Below are positions 10,846-23,846 of a DNA stretch of 64,000 nucleotides, in pieces. The position numbers and the translations under genes are program-made. This stretch comes from Anaeramoeba ignava (Eukaryota > Metamonada > Anaeramoebidae), in the NCBI GenBank assembly GCA_028826165.1, contig JAPDFW010000126.1, positions 1-64,000 on the forward strand. Reading direction: 5' to 3'. Each line of letters starts with the position of its first letter. Position 1 is the stretch's first letter. The notes under the pieces were generated by a model. That model did no database searches. It worked only from the letters and a program-made list of their open reading frames with translations, and was not told where the DNA came from.

Positions 10846-13800
10846 AGAAATTAAATAAATTTTTTTCTAAATAAAAAAAGACAAGAAAATTCAATTTATT
10901 TAAAAAAAGCAAATTAAATAAAAAATTTCACAAAATATCAAATTAAATTTAGATTAAATTTAGATTAAAAATATATAAATAAATAAATAAAGAGAATCTA
11001 ATTTAATAAAATATTCCATTTTAAATAATAAATTTTAAATCATTTCTAAATTAAATCTAAATTAAATATAATTAAAAATAAAAATATTTCTTTATTAAAA
11101 AAATAAAACAATTTTAAATAAAAATATATAAATAAATAAATAAAGAGAATCTAATTTAATAAAATATTTCATTTTAAATAATAAATTTTAAATCATTTCT
11201 AAATTAAATCTAAATTAAATATAATTAAAAATAAAAATATTTCTTTATTAAAAAAATAAAACAATTTTGAATAAAAATATATAAATAAATAAATAAATAG
11301 AATCTAATTTAATAAAATATTTCATTTTAAATAATAAATTTTAAATTATTTCCAAATTAAATCAAAATTAAATATAATTAAAAATAAAAATATTTCTTTA
11401 TTAAAAAATGGAACAATTTTAAATAAAAATATATATATAAATAAATAAAGAGGATCTAATTTAATAAAATATTTCATTTTAAATAATAAATTTTAAATTA
11501 TTTCTAAATTAAATCTAAATTAAATATAATTAAAAATAAAAATATTTCTTTATTAAAAAAATAAAACAATTTAGATTAAAAATATATAAATAAATAAATA
11601 AAGAGAATCTAATTTAATAAAATATTTCATTTTAAAAATAAATTTTAAACCATTTCCAAATTAAATCAAAATTAAATATAATTAAAAATAAAAGATATTT
11701 CTTTATTAAAAAATAAAACAATTTTAAATAAAAATATATAAATAAATAAATAAAGAGAATCTAATTTAATAAAATATTTCATTTTAAAAATAAATTTTAA
11801 ATCATTTCTAAATTAAATCTAAATTAAATATAATTAAAAATAAAAATATTTCTTTATTAAAAAAATAAAACAATTTAGAATAAAAATATATAAATAAATA
11901 AATAAATAGAATCTAATTTAATAAAATATTTCATTTTAAAAATAAATTTTAAATCATTTCTAAATTAAATATAAATTAAATATAATTAAAAATAAAAATA
12001 TTTCTTTATTAAAAATAAAACAATTTAGATTAAAAATATATAAATAAATAAATAAAGAGAATCTAATTTAATAAAATATTTCATTTTAAATAATAAATTT
12101 TAAATCATTTCTAAATTAAATCTAAATTAAATATAATTAAAAATAAAAATATTTCTTTATTAAAAAAAATAAAACAATTTGGAATAAAAATATATAAATA
12201 AATAAATAAAGAGGATCTAATTTAATAAAATATTTCATTTTAAATAATAAATTTTAAATCATTTCTAAATTAAATCTAAATTAAAATATAATTAAAAATA
12301 AAAATATTTCTTTATTAAAAATAAAACAATTTAGATTAAAAATATATAAATAAATAAATAAAGAGAATCTAATTTAATAAAATATTTCATTTTAAATAAT
12401 AAATTTTAAATCATTTCTAAATTAAATATAAATTAAATATAATTAAAAATAAAAATATTTCTTTATTAAAAAAATAAAACAATTTAGATTAAAAATATAT
12501 AAATAAATAAATAAATAGAATCTAATTTAATAAAATATTTCATTTTAAAAATAAATTTTAAATCATTTCTAAATTAAATCTAAATTAAATATAATTAAAA
12601 AATAAAAATATTTCTTTATTAAAAAAATAAAACAATTTAGAATAAAAATATATAAATAAATAAATAAAGAGGATCTAATTTAATAAAATATTCCATTTTA
12701 AATAATAAATTTTAAAATCATTTCTAAATTAAATCCAAATTAAATATAATTAAAAATAAAAATATTTCTTTATTAAAAAAATAAAACAATTTAGAATAAA
12801 AATATATAAATAAATAAATAAAGAGAATCTAATTTAATAAAATATTCCATTTTAAATAATAAATTTTAAATCATTTCTAAATTAAATCAAAATTAAATAT
12901 AATTAAAAATAAAAATATTTCTTTATTAAAAAAATAAAACAATTTGGAATAAAAATATATAAATAAATAAATAAATAGGATCTAATTTAATAAAATATTT
13001 CATTTTAAATAATAAATTTTAAATCATTTCTAAATTAAATCTAAATTAAATATAATTAAAAATAAAAATATTTCTTTATTAAAAAAAATAAAACAATTTA
13101 GATTAAAAATATATAAATAAATAAATAAAGAGAATCTAATTTAATAAAATATTTCATTTTAAATAATAAATTTTAAATCATTTCTAAATTAAATCTAAAT
13201 TAAATATAATTAAAAATAAAAATATTTCTTTATTAAAAAAATAAAACAATTTGAATAAAAATATATAAATAAATAAATAAAGAGGATCTAATTTAATAAA
13301 ATATTCCATTTTAAATAATAAATTTTAAATCATTTCTAAATTAAATCCAAATTAAATATAATTAAAAATAAAAATATTTCTTTATTAAAAATAAAACAAT
13401 TTAGAATAAAAAATATATAAATAAATAAATAAAGAATCTAATTTAATAAAATATTCCATTTTAAATAATAAATTTTAAATCATTTCTAAATTAAATCAAA
13501 ATTAAATATAATTAAAAATAAAAATATTTCTTTATTAAAAATAAAACAATTTAGATTAAAAATATATAAATAAATAAATAAAGAGAATCTAATTTAATAA
13601 AATATTTCATTTTAAATAATAAATTTTAAATCATTTCTAAATTAAATCTAAATTAAATATAATTAAAAATAAAAATATTTCTTTATTAAAAATAAAACAA
13701 ATTTAAATAAAAATATATAAATAAATAAATAAAGAGGATCTAATTTAATAAAATATTTCTTTTTAAATAATAAATTTTAAATCATTTCTAAATTAAATCT

Positions 13801-15190
13801 AAATTAAATATAATTAAAAATAAAAATATTTCTTTATTAAAAAAATAAAACAATTTTTGAATAAAAATATATAAATAAATAAATAAATAGAATCTAATTT
13901 AATAAAATATTTCATTTTTAAATAATAAATTTTAAATTATTTCTAAATTAAATTCAAATTAAATATAAATAAAAATAAAAATATTTCTTTTATTAAAAAA
14001 ATAAAACAATTTTAAATAAAAATATATAAATAAATAAATAAAGAGAATCTAATTTAATAAAATATTTCATTTTAAATAATAAATTTTAAATTATTTCTAA
14101 ATTAAATTCAAATTAAATATAAATAAAAATAAAAATATTTCTTTATTAAAAAAATGAAACAATTTTGAATAAAAATATATAAATAAATAAATAAAGAGAA
14201 TCTAATCTAATAAAATATTTCATTTTTAAATAATAAATTTTAAATCATTTCTAAATTAAATCCAAATTAAATATAATTAAAAATAAAAATATTTCTTTAT
14301 TAAAAAAATAAAACAATTTTTTAAATAAAAATATATAAATAAATAAATAAAGAGAATCTAATTTAATAAAATATTTCTTTTTAAATAATAAATTTTAAAT
14401 CATTTCTAAATTAAATCCAAATTAAATATAATTAAAAATAAAAATATTTCTTTATTAAAAATAAAACAATTTTGAATAAAAATATATAAATAAATAAATA
14501 AAGAGAATCTAATCTAATAAAATATTTCATTTTAAATAATAAATTTTAAATTATTTCTAAATTAAATCAAAATTAAATATAATTAAAAATAAAAATATTT
14601 TTTTATTAAAAATAAAAACAATTTTTAAATAAAAATATATAAATAAATAAAAAAAAGAGGATCTAATTTAATAAAATATTTCATTTTAAATAATAAATTT
14701 TAAATCATTTCTAAATTAAAATCTAAATAAAAATAATTAAAAATAAAAATATTTCTTTATTAAAAAAATAAAACAATTTTAAATAAAAATATAATAAATA
14801 AATAAATAAATAGGATCTAATTTAATAAAATATTTCATTTTAAATAATAAATTTTAAATCATTTCTAAATTAAACCAAATTAAATATAATTAAAAATAAA
14901 AAAAAAAGAAAAAAAAATATTTTTGTGGAATAATAAATAAATAAAAAAAGGGGATCTAATTTAATAAAATATTTGAAAAAATTATTTTAAATTAAATCCA
15001 AAACAAATCCAAATTAAATATAATTAAAAAAAAAAAATATTTCTTTATAAAAAAAAAAAAGAAAAAAAAAATTGAAATTTTTCAAATCATTTTTTTCTTT
15101 TTTCATTTTTTCATTTTTTTTCTATCTTTTTTAAATTAACTTCAAAAAAAAATTACACAAAAAACAACGGACGAAAACAAAACGAACGAT
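10846..15190. repeat. ~152-bp intergenic satellite, ~27 copies, plus flanks
   Basis: From about 10960 to 14990 a unit of ~152 bp repeats roughly 27 times. Each copy contains ATATATAAATAAATAAATAA, then GAATCTAATTTAATA (or GATCTAATTTAATA), then TATTTCTTTATT. Copies differ by single-base changes and small indels, and the last copies near 14900 are more degraded. No open frame of significance lies on either strand. Bases 15060-15190 are poly-A/T and presumably hold the promoter of the kinase downstream. The array separates two genes pointing the same way. Confidence 0.95.
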
Positions 15191-16554
15191 ATGAGCATCT
15201 TCCCACACTCACATGGACAAACGGTGAAGATAACTTACAACAAAGATCGTGGACCAAAAAAATTATCGTACTACGAACTTGGCAAGGTTCTAGGGGAAGG
15301 ATCCTATGGAAAAGTGCGGGTTGCCACGGACGAACGAACGGGGCGGTATGTCGCAGTGAAGAAAATGCGACGGCGGAAACTGAAGAAAATTCCACACGGT
15401 GAAGAAAACGTTCAAAAAGAAATACAAGTGATGAAATTGATTTCACACAAAAACGTTGTTGAGTTAATAGAAGTAGTGGAGGACAAAGAGAAAGAGACTC
15501 TCTATGTTGTGCTCGAGTATATTCACGGAGGGTCTTTGAGAGAAATAATTGATTTTGTGACAGGAATTAATTACGATGACGCAATAACTGCAAATTATTG
15601 TCCCGATTCTGTCAATTCTGACAGCTATGCAATCCCTAAGCCAAAAAAACTGCTTCCTCTTTCACAGACACAGTATCTATTTCGCCAGATGCTTGAGGGG
15701 TTAGCCCACATACACAACGCAGGAGTGGTTCATCGCGATATAAAACCGGCAAATATGCTTGTCAGTGTGGAAAATGAATTGAAAATCACGGATTTCGGTG
15801 TTGCTGAAAAATTGGAGAAATCTTCAAACAATTCCGCCCAACCCATCGATTGGATCAAGACATCCTCTGCTGGATCCCCTGCCTTTCAACCCCCTCAAAT
15901 TGCTCGAGGAAACGAGTTTCTCCTCGGTTTCAAGTCAGACGTTTGGGCCCTCGGTATCACACCCTCTATTTAATGGTAACAGGCCGCTTTCCCTTTACTG
16001 GTCGCAACATATACAATCTCTATGAAAACGTTTCCCAGGGCAAATACCAAATTCCAGACTCCCTTGACCCTAATTTATCTGACTTGATCTCAAAACTTCT
16101 CGATCCTGATGAATCTCTTAGAATATCCGTCGACCAAGCCCTTGTTCATCCTTGGCTTCTCCAGACTCTTCCGGACGATCCATTCTTCTCCGTTCAGGAA
16201 ATACTCGACATTCGTCTGCAAAAGGAAAATAAATCCCCTTCAGATTCAGAAGTTGTGCAGGAACTTTCTTTTGATCCTCCTTTTGACGAAATGAAAAATT
16301 TTCAGAAAAATCTCAATCATAATTTTTCTGAAAATTCAGAAAATTCTCAAAATTCAGAAAATCAAAATCAAAATCAAAATCAAAATCAAAATCAAAATTC
16401 AGAAAATCAAAATCAAATTCAAAATTCAGAAAATCAAAATCAAAATAATCCAAAAAATAATACTAATATTGATGATATTGAAAACCCTTTAAATCCTAAT
16501 CTTCAACAATCTAAAAAACCACCTAAAACTTGTGGTTGTTGCATTCTTGTTTGA
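15191..16554 (+). CDS. LKB1: LKB1/STK11-like Ser/Thr kinase with a frame break in the kinase domain
   Basis: The 5' frame (15191-15973) encodes LGEGSYGKVRVA (P-loop), VAVKK, HRDIKPANML, DFGVAEKL and GSPAFQPPQIARG, a signature typical of LKB1, the master kinase upstream of AMPK. It stops just after SDVWALGI. The other frame continues exactly where homology demands, with TLYLMVTGRFPFTGRNIYNL (about 15960-16020) through to the HPWLL end of the kinase fold and on to the TGA at 16554. Removing the extra AC near 15958-15963 would restore one ~453-residue protein. The APE-equivalent Glu is Gln (PPQ). The tail is NQ-rich and ends CGCCILV, a plausible CaaX prenylation signal; animal LKB1 is also prenylated. 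The gene is intronless and clearly richer in G+C than its neighbours. Whether it is a pseudogene, a shifted message or an assembly error is open. Confidence 0.8.
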
Positions 16555-16971
16555 TTTCTCTCATTTTTCTTTTGTTTTTTTATTGCACTTTTTTTTTACT
16601 TTCATTTTCCTTTTCCTTTTCCTTTTCCTTTTCCTTTTCATTCTTTCATTCTTTCATAGTTTTGAAAGAAATTTTTTTTTAATAATAATTTCCCTTTTTC
16701 TTGGAATAATTTTTAATTTTTAATTTTTAATTTTTTATTCCACTTTTTTTTTGCTTTTTTTTGCTTTTTTTTACTTTTTAAAAAAAAACTTTCAAAAGAA
16801 ATTTTTCTTTTGTTTTAATTTTTTTTTTTGAATTTTTGGAGACTTTTTCAATTCCAAACTAAATTCTTTTCTCAAAGAAACGAAAAAGAAAAAGAAGAAA
16901 AAAAAAAGAAACAGAAAAATGTTTTTTTTTTTTGAAAAATAACTTTGAATAAAATTGTGAGGTTTTTTCTC
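16555..16971. other. Convergent intergenic gap
   Basis: T-rich and A-rich tracts with a short TTTTCC repeat around 16605-16640. It lies between the 3' ends of two convergent genes; no gene is seen. Confidence 0.6.
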
Positions 16972-18423
16972 TTAATCTTGATTTGTATTTTCAATCTTTC
17001 TTTTATTCCTTTTTTGCTTTTTCATTTGAGCAACTTTATTAAGATAACCAGAACGAATAATCCATTTTGCAAGTTCGGGTGTACATCTTCCTTTTCGAAG
17101 AGAAGTAGAATTTGCTTTTTTCATCATTTGATACTTTGCAGGAAGTGTTGATTTTTTACAATGAGTGCGAATATTATTCTTGATATAAAGATAAATTATA
17201 ACTCCAAATGATGGATTTTTTCGGTTGATTTTTTCTTTTGGATTAAGTGGTTGCATCAGGAATTCTTGTATAATTTGTTCATCACTTGAAAGTGCTTCCA
17301 AATGATTTGGTTGATTCGCTTTTTGTTGCTCTTCATTCTCAAACTCGTTTTTTTCTTGTAATTTGTTTTCTCCAAAATTGAAATTATCATTTTCATTATC
17401 ATTTTCATTTTCATTTTCATTTTCATTTTCCAAATCGTTATCATTTTCATTATCATTTTCATTTTCAATTTCATTATCGCTTTCAGTTTCAGTTTCACTT
17501 TCTAGTTCTTTTTCCAGATTCAAAGATTTTTTTGGAATGTTGAATTCATTTTGATTTAAATTTTGATTTTCATTCAAATTTTCATTCAAATTTTCATCTT
17601 CATTTGTATTTTCTCCATTAAAATAATTAATTGCATCAAGAAACTCTTTTTCTTGATTTGATTTATATTCATCATTTGTATTTGAGAAAAATCTGCGAAC
17701 AAGTGATTCATTTGAGATGCTTTGATTGGCTAATGGATTAGAATATCTTTTCTCAGAAATGGAATTATCGAAATTACTTGGAATAAAGGAATTATCAAAT
17801 CGTGAATCAACAGGATTTCCACCTGAAAAAAGCATGTTTTGAATATTTGATTTTTCTGTTCTTGTATCAAATCCATTTTGGTTTGCTAAATCTGGAATTT
17901 CATATCTGTTTTCAAATATATTTACGTTGCTTGGGTCCTTGATTCCATAATTTTGTTTCATGTCATATTTATGCTCAAAATCTTGTTTAAGATCAATAGA
18001 ATCTTCTTCATTGGAAAATTTTTTTGAATTGAAATTTGGATTGAAATTTGGATTAAAATTTGAATTGAAATTTGAAGTTAAATTTCTGTTGTAATTTGAA
18101 TTGTAATTTGAATTGAAATTTGGACTGTAATTTGAATTGAAATTTGAGTTGTAATTTGGGTTAAAATTTGAATTGTAATTTGACTTAAAATTTGAATTTG
18201 GTTTTGAATTAAAATTTGAATTAAAATTTGTATTTGAATTTGAATTAAAATTCGCATTAAGATTTGTGTTTAAATTCGGATTTTCTGTTGTTTTGTTTTG
18301 TTTGTTATTTTCAATAAATGTTTCTTTTTCATTTGTTTGATTATTTGGAATTTCATTTATATTTTTGTTCTTTTCAATTTCATTTGATGATTTTTCTTGA
18401 TAAAATTGTGTAAAATGTTCCAT
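16972..18423 (-). CDS. Asn-rich low-complexity protein of unknown function
   Basis: An intact 483-residue frame starts at the ATG at 18423, preceded by a poly-T/A promoter-like stretch shared with the divergent SNARE gene. Residues ~45-135 are an NSNFNSN/NYNSN repeat, and residues ~290-350 are an acidic NENDNEN stretch. The C-terminal ~90 residues are the only non-repetitive part. They are strongly basic, with SFGVIIYLYIKNNIRTH, CKKSTLPAKYQMMKKA and a final KKQKRNKRK cluster that could be a nuclear localisation or nucleic-acid-binding segment. I recognise no family. The conserved-looking basic tail suggests a real gene rather than a chance frame. Confidence 0.65.
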   Translation of the reverse strand: MEHFTQFYQEKSSNEIEKNKNINEIPNNQTNEKETFIENNKQNKTTENPNLNTNLNANFNSNSNTNFNSNFNSKPNSNFKSNYNSNFNPNYNSNFNSNYSPNFNSNYNSNYNRNLTSNFNSNFNPNFNPNFNSKKFSNEEDSIDLKQDFEHKYDMKQNYGIKDPSNVNIFENRYEIPDLANQNGFDTRTEKSNIQNMLFSGGNPVDSRFDNSFIPSNFDNSISEKRYSNPLANQSISNESLVRRFFSNTNDEYKSNQEKEFLDAINYFNGENTNEDENLNENLNENQNLNQNEFNIPKKSLNLEKELESETETESDNEIENENDNENDNDLENENENENENDNENDNFNFGENKLQEKNEFENEEQQKANQPNHLEALSSDEQIIQEFLMQPLNPKEKINRKNPSFGVIIYLYIKNNIRTHCKKSTLPAKYQMMKKANSTSLRKGRCTPELAKWIIRSGYLNKVAQMKKQKRNKRKIENTNQD

Positions 18424-18863
18424 TTTTTTTTTTTAAATTCCAAAAAGAAAAATAAAAATAAAAATTAAAAATAAAAACAAAGAATAATTATTATTAAAAG
18501 AAATTAGGAAATAAAGAAAATAAAGAAAATAAAAAATTGAACAAATGAAATTAAATTTTTTTTCATTTTTTTTTTTAATTTTTTTTTTTTGCTTTTTTTT
18601 TATTTTCTTTTTTTAATTAAAAAAATTGACAGAAAATTAAATTAAATTTAATTAAAATTTAAATTAAAAATTTGATGAATTCTTTTATTAAAATAATATT
18701 CTCCTTTTTTTATTTAAATTTAAATTAAAAATAAAAATAAAAATAAAAATAAAAAAATGGATTAATTTTTCTCCTTTTTTTTTTATAATTAAAGAAAAAA
18801 TATTTTAAACAATAAAAATTATTTTTTTCATTTTTCTTTTCTTTTAATTTTCATTTATTTTTA
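18424..18863. promoter_or_regulatory. Divergent promoter region
   Basis: 440 bases between two head-to-head start codons, made of alternating poly-T and poly-A tracts with AAATTTAAATT words. It must carry the promoters of both flanking genes, but no specific factor site is recognised. Confidence 0.5.
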
Positions 18864-21800
18864 ATGACAGATTGGGGTAATATTGCTCAACAAAAACCAA
18901 AAGAAACATTAGAAGAAATCTCCGATCAAATATTTCAAATTGATAAAAATAACCGACAATTAGAAGAATATATAAAGCAAATAGGAAAAAGCAAAGATGA
19001 TTCAAAATTAAGATCAAATCTTCAAAAAATTCGCAATTCTTCAAAAAAATTAGTTCAAAGTGTTAATGAAAAGCTTATGAAAGAAAAAAATAATCAAACT
19101 GATAAACATAAATGGGAAAAACTTTTTGCTCAATTTAATGATGTTTTAAAAAATTTTGAAAATTTATTTCGTGAATCAGTTAGAAAAGAAAGAGAAGTTA
19201 TACAAATTTTACAAGACAAAGGTTGATTTTATTTACAATTTATTTACAAATTTATTTACAAATTTATTTATAAATTTATTTACAAATTTATTTATAAATT
19301 TATTTATAATTTATTTACAAATATATTTACAATTTATTTATATATTTATTTACAAATTTATTTACAAATTTATTTATAATTTATTTATAATTTTATTTAC
19401 AAATTTATTTACATATTTATTTATAAATTTATTTATAATTTATTTATAAATTTATTTATAATTTATTTATAAATTTATTTATAATTTATTTATAATTTAT
19501 TTATAATTTATTTATAAATTTATTTATAATTTATTTATAAATTTATTTATAATTTATTTATAATTTTATTTACAAATTTATTTAAAATTTATTTACAAAT
19601 TTATTTACAAATTTATTTACAAATTTATTTATAATTTATTTATAATTTATTTATAAATTTATTTACAAATTTATTTACAAATTTATTTATAATTTTATTT
19701 ATAATTTTATTTACAAATTTATTTATAAATTTATTTACATAATTTATTTTATAAATTTATTTACAATTTATTTATAATTTATTTTATAAATTTATTTATA
19801 AATTTATTTACAATTTTATTTATTTATAAATTTATTTATAAATTTATTTACAAATTTATTTATAATTTATTTTATACAAATTTATTTATAAATTTATTTA
19901 CAAATTTATTTACAAATTTATTTATAAATTTATTTACAAATTTATTTATAAATTTATTTACAAATTTATTTATAATTTATTTTATAAATTTATTTTTAAA
20001 TTTTATTTACAAAATTTATTTACAAATTTATTTTATAATTTATTTATAAATTTATTTACAAATTTATTTATAATTTATTTATAAATTTATTTTACAATTT
20101 ATTTATAAATTTATTTATAATTTATTTTATAATTTTATTTACAAATTTATTTATAATTTATTTACAAATTTATTTATAATTTTATTTATAATTTATTTAC
20201 AATTTATTTATAATTTATTTATATAATTTATTTATAATTTATTTTATTTATAATTTATTTACAAATTTATTTATAAATTTATTTACAAATTTATTTTTAA
20301 TTTACAAATTTTTTTTTACAAATTTATTTATAATTTTTATTTATAAATTTATTTATAATTTATTTACAAATTTATTTACAATTTATTTATAAATTTATTT
20401 ACAAATTTATTTACAATTTATTTACAAATTTATTTAAATTTATAAATTTATTTACAAATTTATTTTACAAATTTATTTACAAATTTATTTACAAATTTAT
20501 TTACAATTTATTTACAAATTTATTTTATAATTTATTTATAATTTATTTTATAATTTATTTTATAAATTTATTTATAAATTTATTTATAAATTTATTTTAT
20601 AAATTTATTTATAATTTTATTTATAAATTTATTTTTACAAATTTATTTATAAATTTATTTATAAATTTATTTATAAATTTATTTTATAATTTATTTATAA
20701 ATTTATTTACAAATTTATTTATAAATTTATTTACAAATTTATTTATAAATTTATTTATAAATTTTATTTTACAAATTTATTTTACAAATTTATTTATAAA
20801 TTTATTTACAAATTTATTTATAATTTATTTATATAATTTATTTATAATTTATTTACAATTTATTTATAAATTTATTTATAATTTATTTACAAATTTATTT
20901 ACATAATTTATTTATAATTTATTTATAATTTATTTACAAATTTATTTATAAATTTATTTATAATTTATTTATAATTTTATTTATAATTTTATTTACAAAT
21001 TTATTTATAATTTATTTTACAAATTTATTATTTATTTATAATTTATTTATAATTTATTTTATAAATTTATTTATAATTTATTTACAAATTTATTTATAAT
21101 TTATTTATATAATTTATTTATAATTTATTTACAAATTTATTTATAAATTTATTTTATAATTTATTTATAAATTTATTTATATATTTTTATTTATATATTT
21201 ATTTATAAATTTATTTTAAATTTATTTATTAATTTATTTATAAATTTATTTTTATTTATTTATACAAATTTATTTATAAATTTATTTATAATTTATTTAT
21301 AATTTATTTATAATTTATTTATAATTTATTTTACAAATTTATTTATAAATTTATTTATTAATTTATTTATAAATTTTATTTATAAATTTATTTATTAATT
21401 TATTTATAAATTTATTTATAATTTATTTATAATTTATTTACAAATTTATTTATAATTTATTTATATTTTATTTACAAATTTATTTACAAATTTATTTTAT
21501 AATTTATTTATAATTTTACTATAATTTATTTACAAATTTATTTATAAATTTATTTACAAATTTATTTATAAATTTATTTATAATTTATTTACAAATTTAT
21601 TTATAATTTTATTTATAATTTATTTATAAACTTATTTACAATTTATTTATAAATTTATTTATAATTTATTTATAATTTATTTATTAAATTTATTTATAAA
21701 TTTATTTTACAAATTTATTTATAAATTTATTTTACAAATTTATTTACAAATTATTTACAAATTATTTATAAATTTATTTATAAATTTATTTATAATTTAT

Positions 21801-23669
21801 TTACAAATTTATTTTTATAATTTATTTATAAATTTATTTACAAATTTATTTACAATTTATTTACAAATTTATTTATAAATTTATTTATTATTTATTTTAA
21901 ATTTATTTACAAATTTATTTATAATTTATTTATAAATTTATTTATAAATTTATTTTACAAATTTATTTATAATTTTATTTTACAAATTTATTTTATAAAT
22001 TTATTTACAAATTTATTTATAATTTTATTTATAAATTTATTTACAAATTTATTTACAAGTTTATTTATTAATTTATTTATAGTTTATTTATTAATTTATT
22101 TACAATTTTATTTATAAATTTATTTATTAATTTATTTACAAATTTATTTATAATTTATTTATAAATTTATTTATAAATTTATTTATAAATTTATTTACAA
22201 ATTTATTTATAAATTTATTTACAAATTTATTTACAATTTTATTTACAATTTATTTATATAATTTATTTTATATATTTATTTTACAAATTTATTTATAAAT
22301 TTATTTATTAATTTTATTTACAATTTATTTATATAATTTTATTTATATAATTTATTTACAAATTTATTTACAAATTTATTTACAAATTTATTTTACAATT
22401 TAATTATAATTTTATTTACAAATTTATTTATAATTTATTTACAAATTTATTTTATAAATTTATTTTATAATTTATTTATAAATTTATTTTATAATTTATT
22501 TATAAATTTATTTATAACTTATTTACAAATTTATTTATAATTTATTTATAAATTTATAATTTATTTACAAATTTATTTACAAATTTATTTACAAATTTAT
22601 TTATAATTTTATTTACAAATTTATTTATAAATTTATTTTATAAATTTATTTATAATTTATTTATATATTTATTTATAATTTATTTATAATTTTGTTTTTA
22701 TAATTTATTTATAATTTATTTACAAATTTATTTATAATTTATTTACAATTTATTTATAATTTTATTTATAATTTATTTACAAATTATTTATAATTTATTT
22801 ATAATTTATTTATAAATTTATTTATAAATTTATTTACAATTTATTTCACAAATTTATTTACAAATTTATTTATAATTTATTTATAATTTTATTTATAAAT
22901 TTATTTATAATTTATTTACAAATTTATTTATAATTTATTTATAAATTTATTTTACAATTTTATTTACAAATTTATTTATAAATTTATTTATAAATTTATT
23001 TATAAATTTATTTATAATTTTATTTACAAATTTATTTATAATTTTATTTACAAATTTATTTAAAATTTATTTATAATTTTATTTACAATTTTATTTATAA
23101 TTTTATTTATAATTTATTTATAATTTATTTACAAATTTATTTAAAAATTTATTTACAAATTTATTTACAAATTTATTTATAATTTATTTACATAATTTAT
23201 TTATAATTTATTTTATATTGTAAAATTAAAAGAGGATAAAAAAGATCATGATCATGATAACGAATTTCAAATCCAAGAAGTCCAAAATTTTAATCAAACT
23301 GATTTGGAATTAATAGAAGAAAGAAATCGAGATCTTCAAAATTTAGAAGTTGATGTTCAAGAATTACATGAATTATTTATTGAAGTTGCTGCTTTAGTCA
23401 AAACTCAACAAAGTGGAATTGATCAAGTTGAACACAATGTTGAATCTGCTGATCATGATGTTGAAAAAGGAGTTGAAGAATTACAAAAAGTAAAAAAGAA
23501 AAAAAAAGCAAAAAATTTTCCCTAAAAAAAAAAAAATTTTTTCCCTTTTTGTTATTTTTATTTTTATTAGGCAAGTTTACTTCAAAAAGCTGCAAGATCT
23601 AAAATGTGTTGGATTATTATTTGTGTTATTATTATTGCTGTCATTTTTATGGCAATTTTTATCAGATAA
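18864..23669 (+). CDS. Qa-SNARE (syntaxin 7/12/Pep12-like), three exons
   Basis: Exons 18864-19221, 23233-23489 and 23571-23669 join to 237 residues. Syntaxins of this type drive endosome/lysosome membrane fusion. Residues ~5-118 are a helical Habc-like domain. Exon 2 carries the SNARE motif, with RNRDLQNLEVDVQELHELF and VAALVKTQQSGIDQVEHNV including the central-layer Gln that defines Qa-SNAREs. Exon 3 gives ASLLQKAARSKMCW followed by a ~20-residue hydrophobic anchor (IIICVIIIAVIFMAIF) and a one-residue tail. The two halves are separated by a 4011-bp repeat intron, so no continuous frame shows the protein. Joining preserves frame at both splices (phases 1 and 0). Confidence 0.88.
19222..23232. 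repeat. 4-kb intron made wholly of an 11-12-bp repeat
   Basis: Between a GTTGAT donor and an AAAAG acceptor the sequence is a continuous array of AATTTATTTATA and AATTTATTTACA, with indels changing the unit between 11 and 13 bp. There is essentially no G over 4 kb and no unique sequence was found. Confidence 0.95.
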
Positions 23670-23846
23670 TTTTCTCTTTTTCAAAAAATTACTTTCAAAA
23701 AAAATAATTTCAAAAACTTTTCAAAAATTATTTTAATTGATTCTTTTCTTTTCTTTGTTTTTTTTTTTTACAAACAAAATTAAAAAAGAAAAATTATTTT
23801 TTTTTTTGAATTTATTTTTTTCATTTTTTTTTCATTTTCCATTTTA

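Noticed and set aside
10960-14990. Telomeric repeat or chromosome end
   Set aside because: The unit is ~152 bp, lacks short G-rich telomere motifs and is flanked by genes on both sides.
15955-15983. A 29-nt intron (GTATCA...TAACAG) that would restore the LKB1 frame
   Set aside because: It would delete the conserved TLYLMVTG helix, and the shortest other intron in the window is about 57 bases.
15850-16554. Second half of the LKB1-like kinase as a separate gene starting at 15850
   Set aside because: The region before ~15960 in that frame has no kinase homology; it is the downstream part of the same kinase after the frame break.
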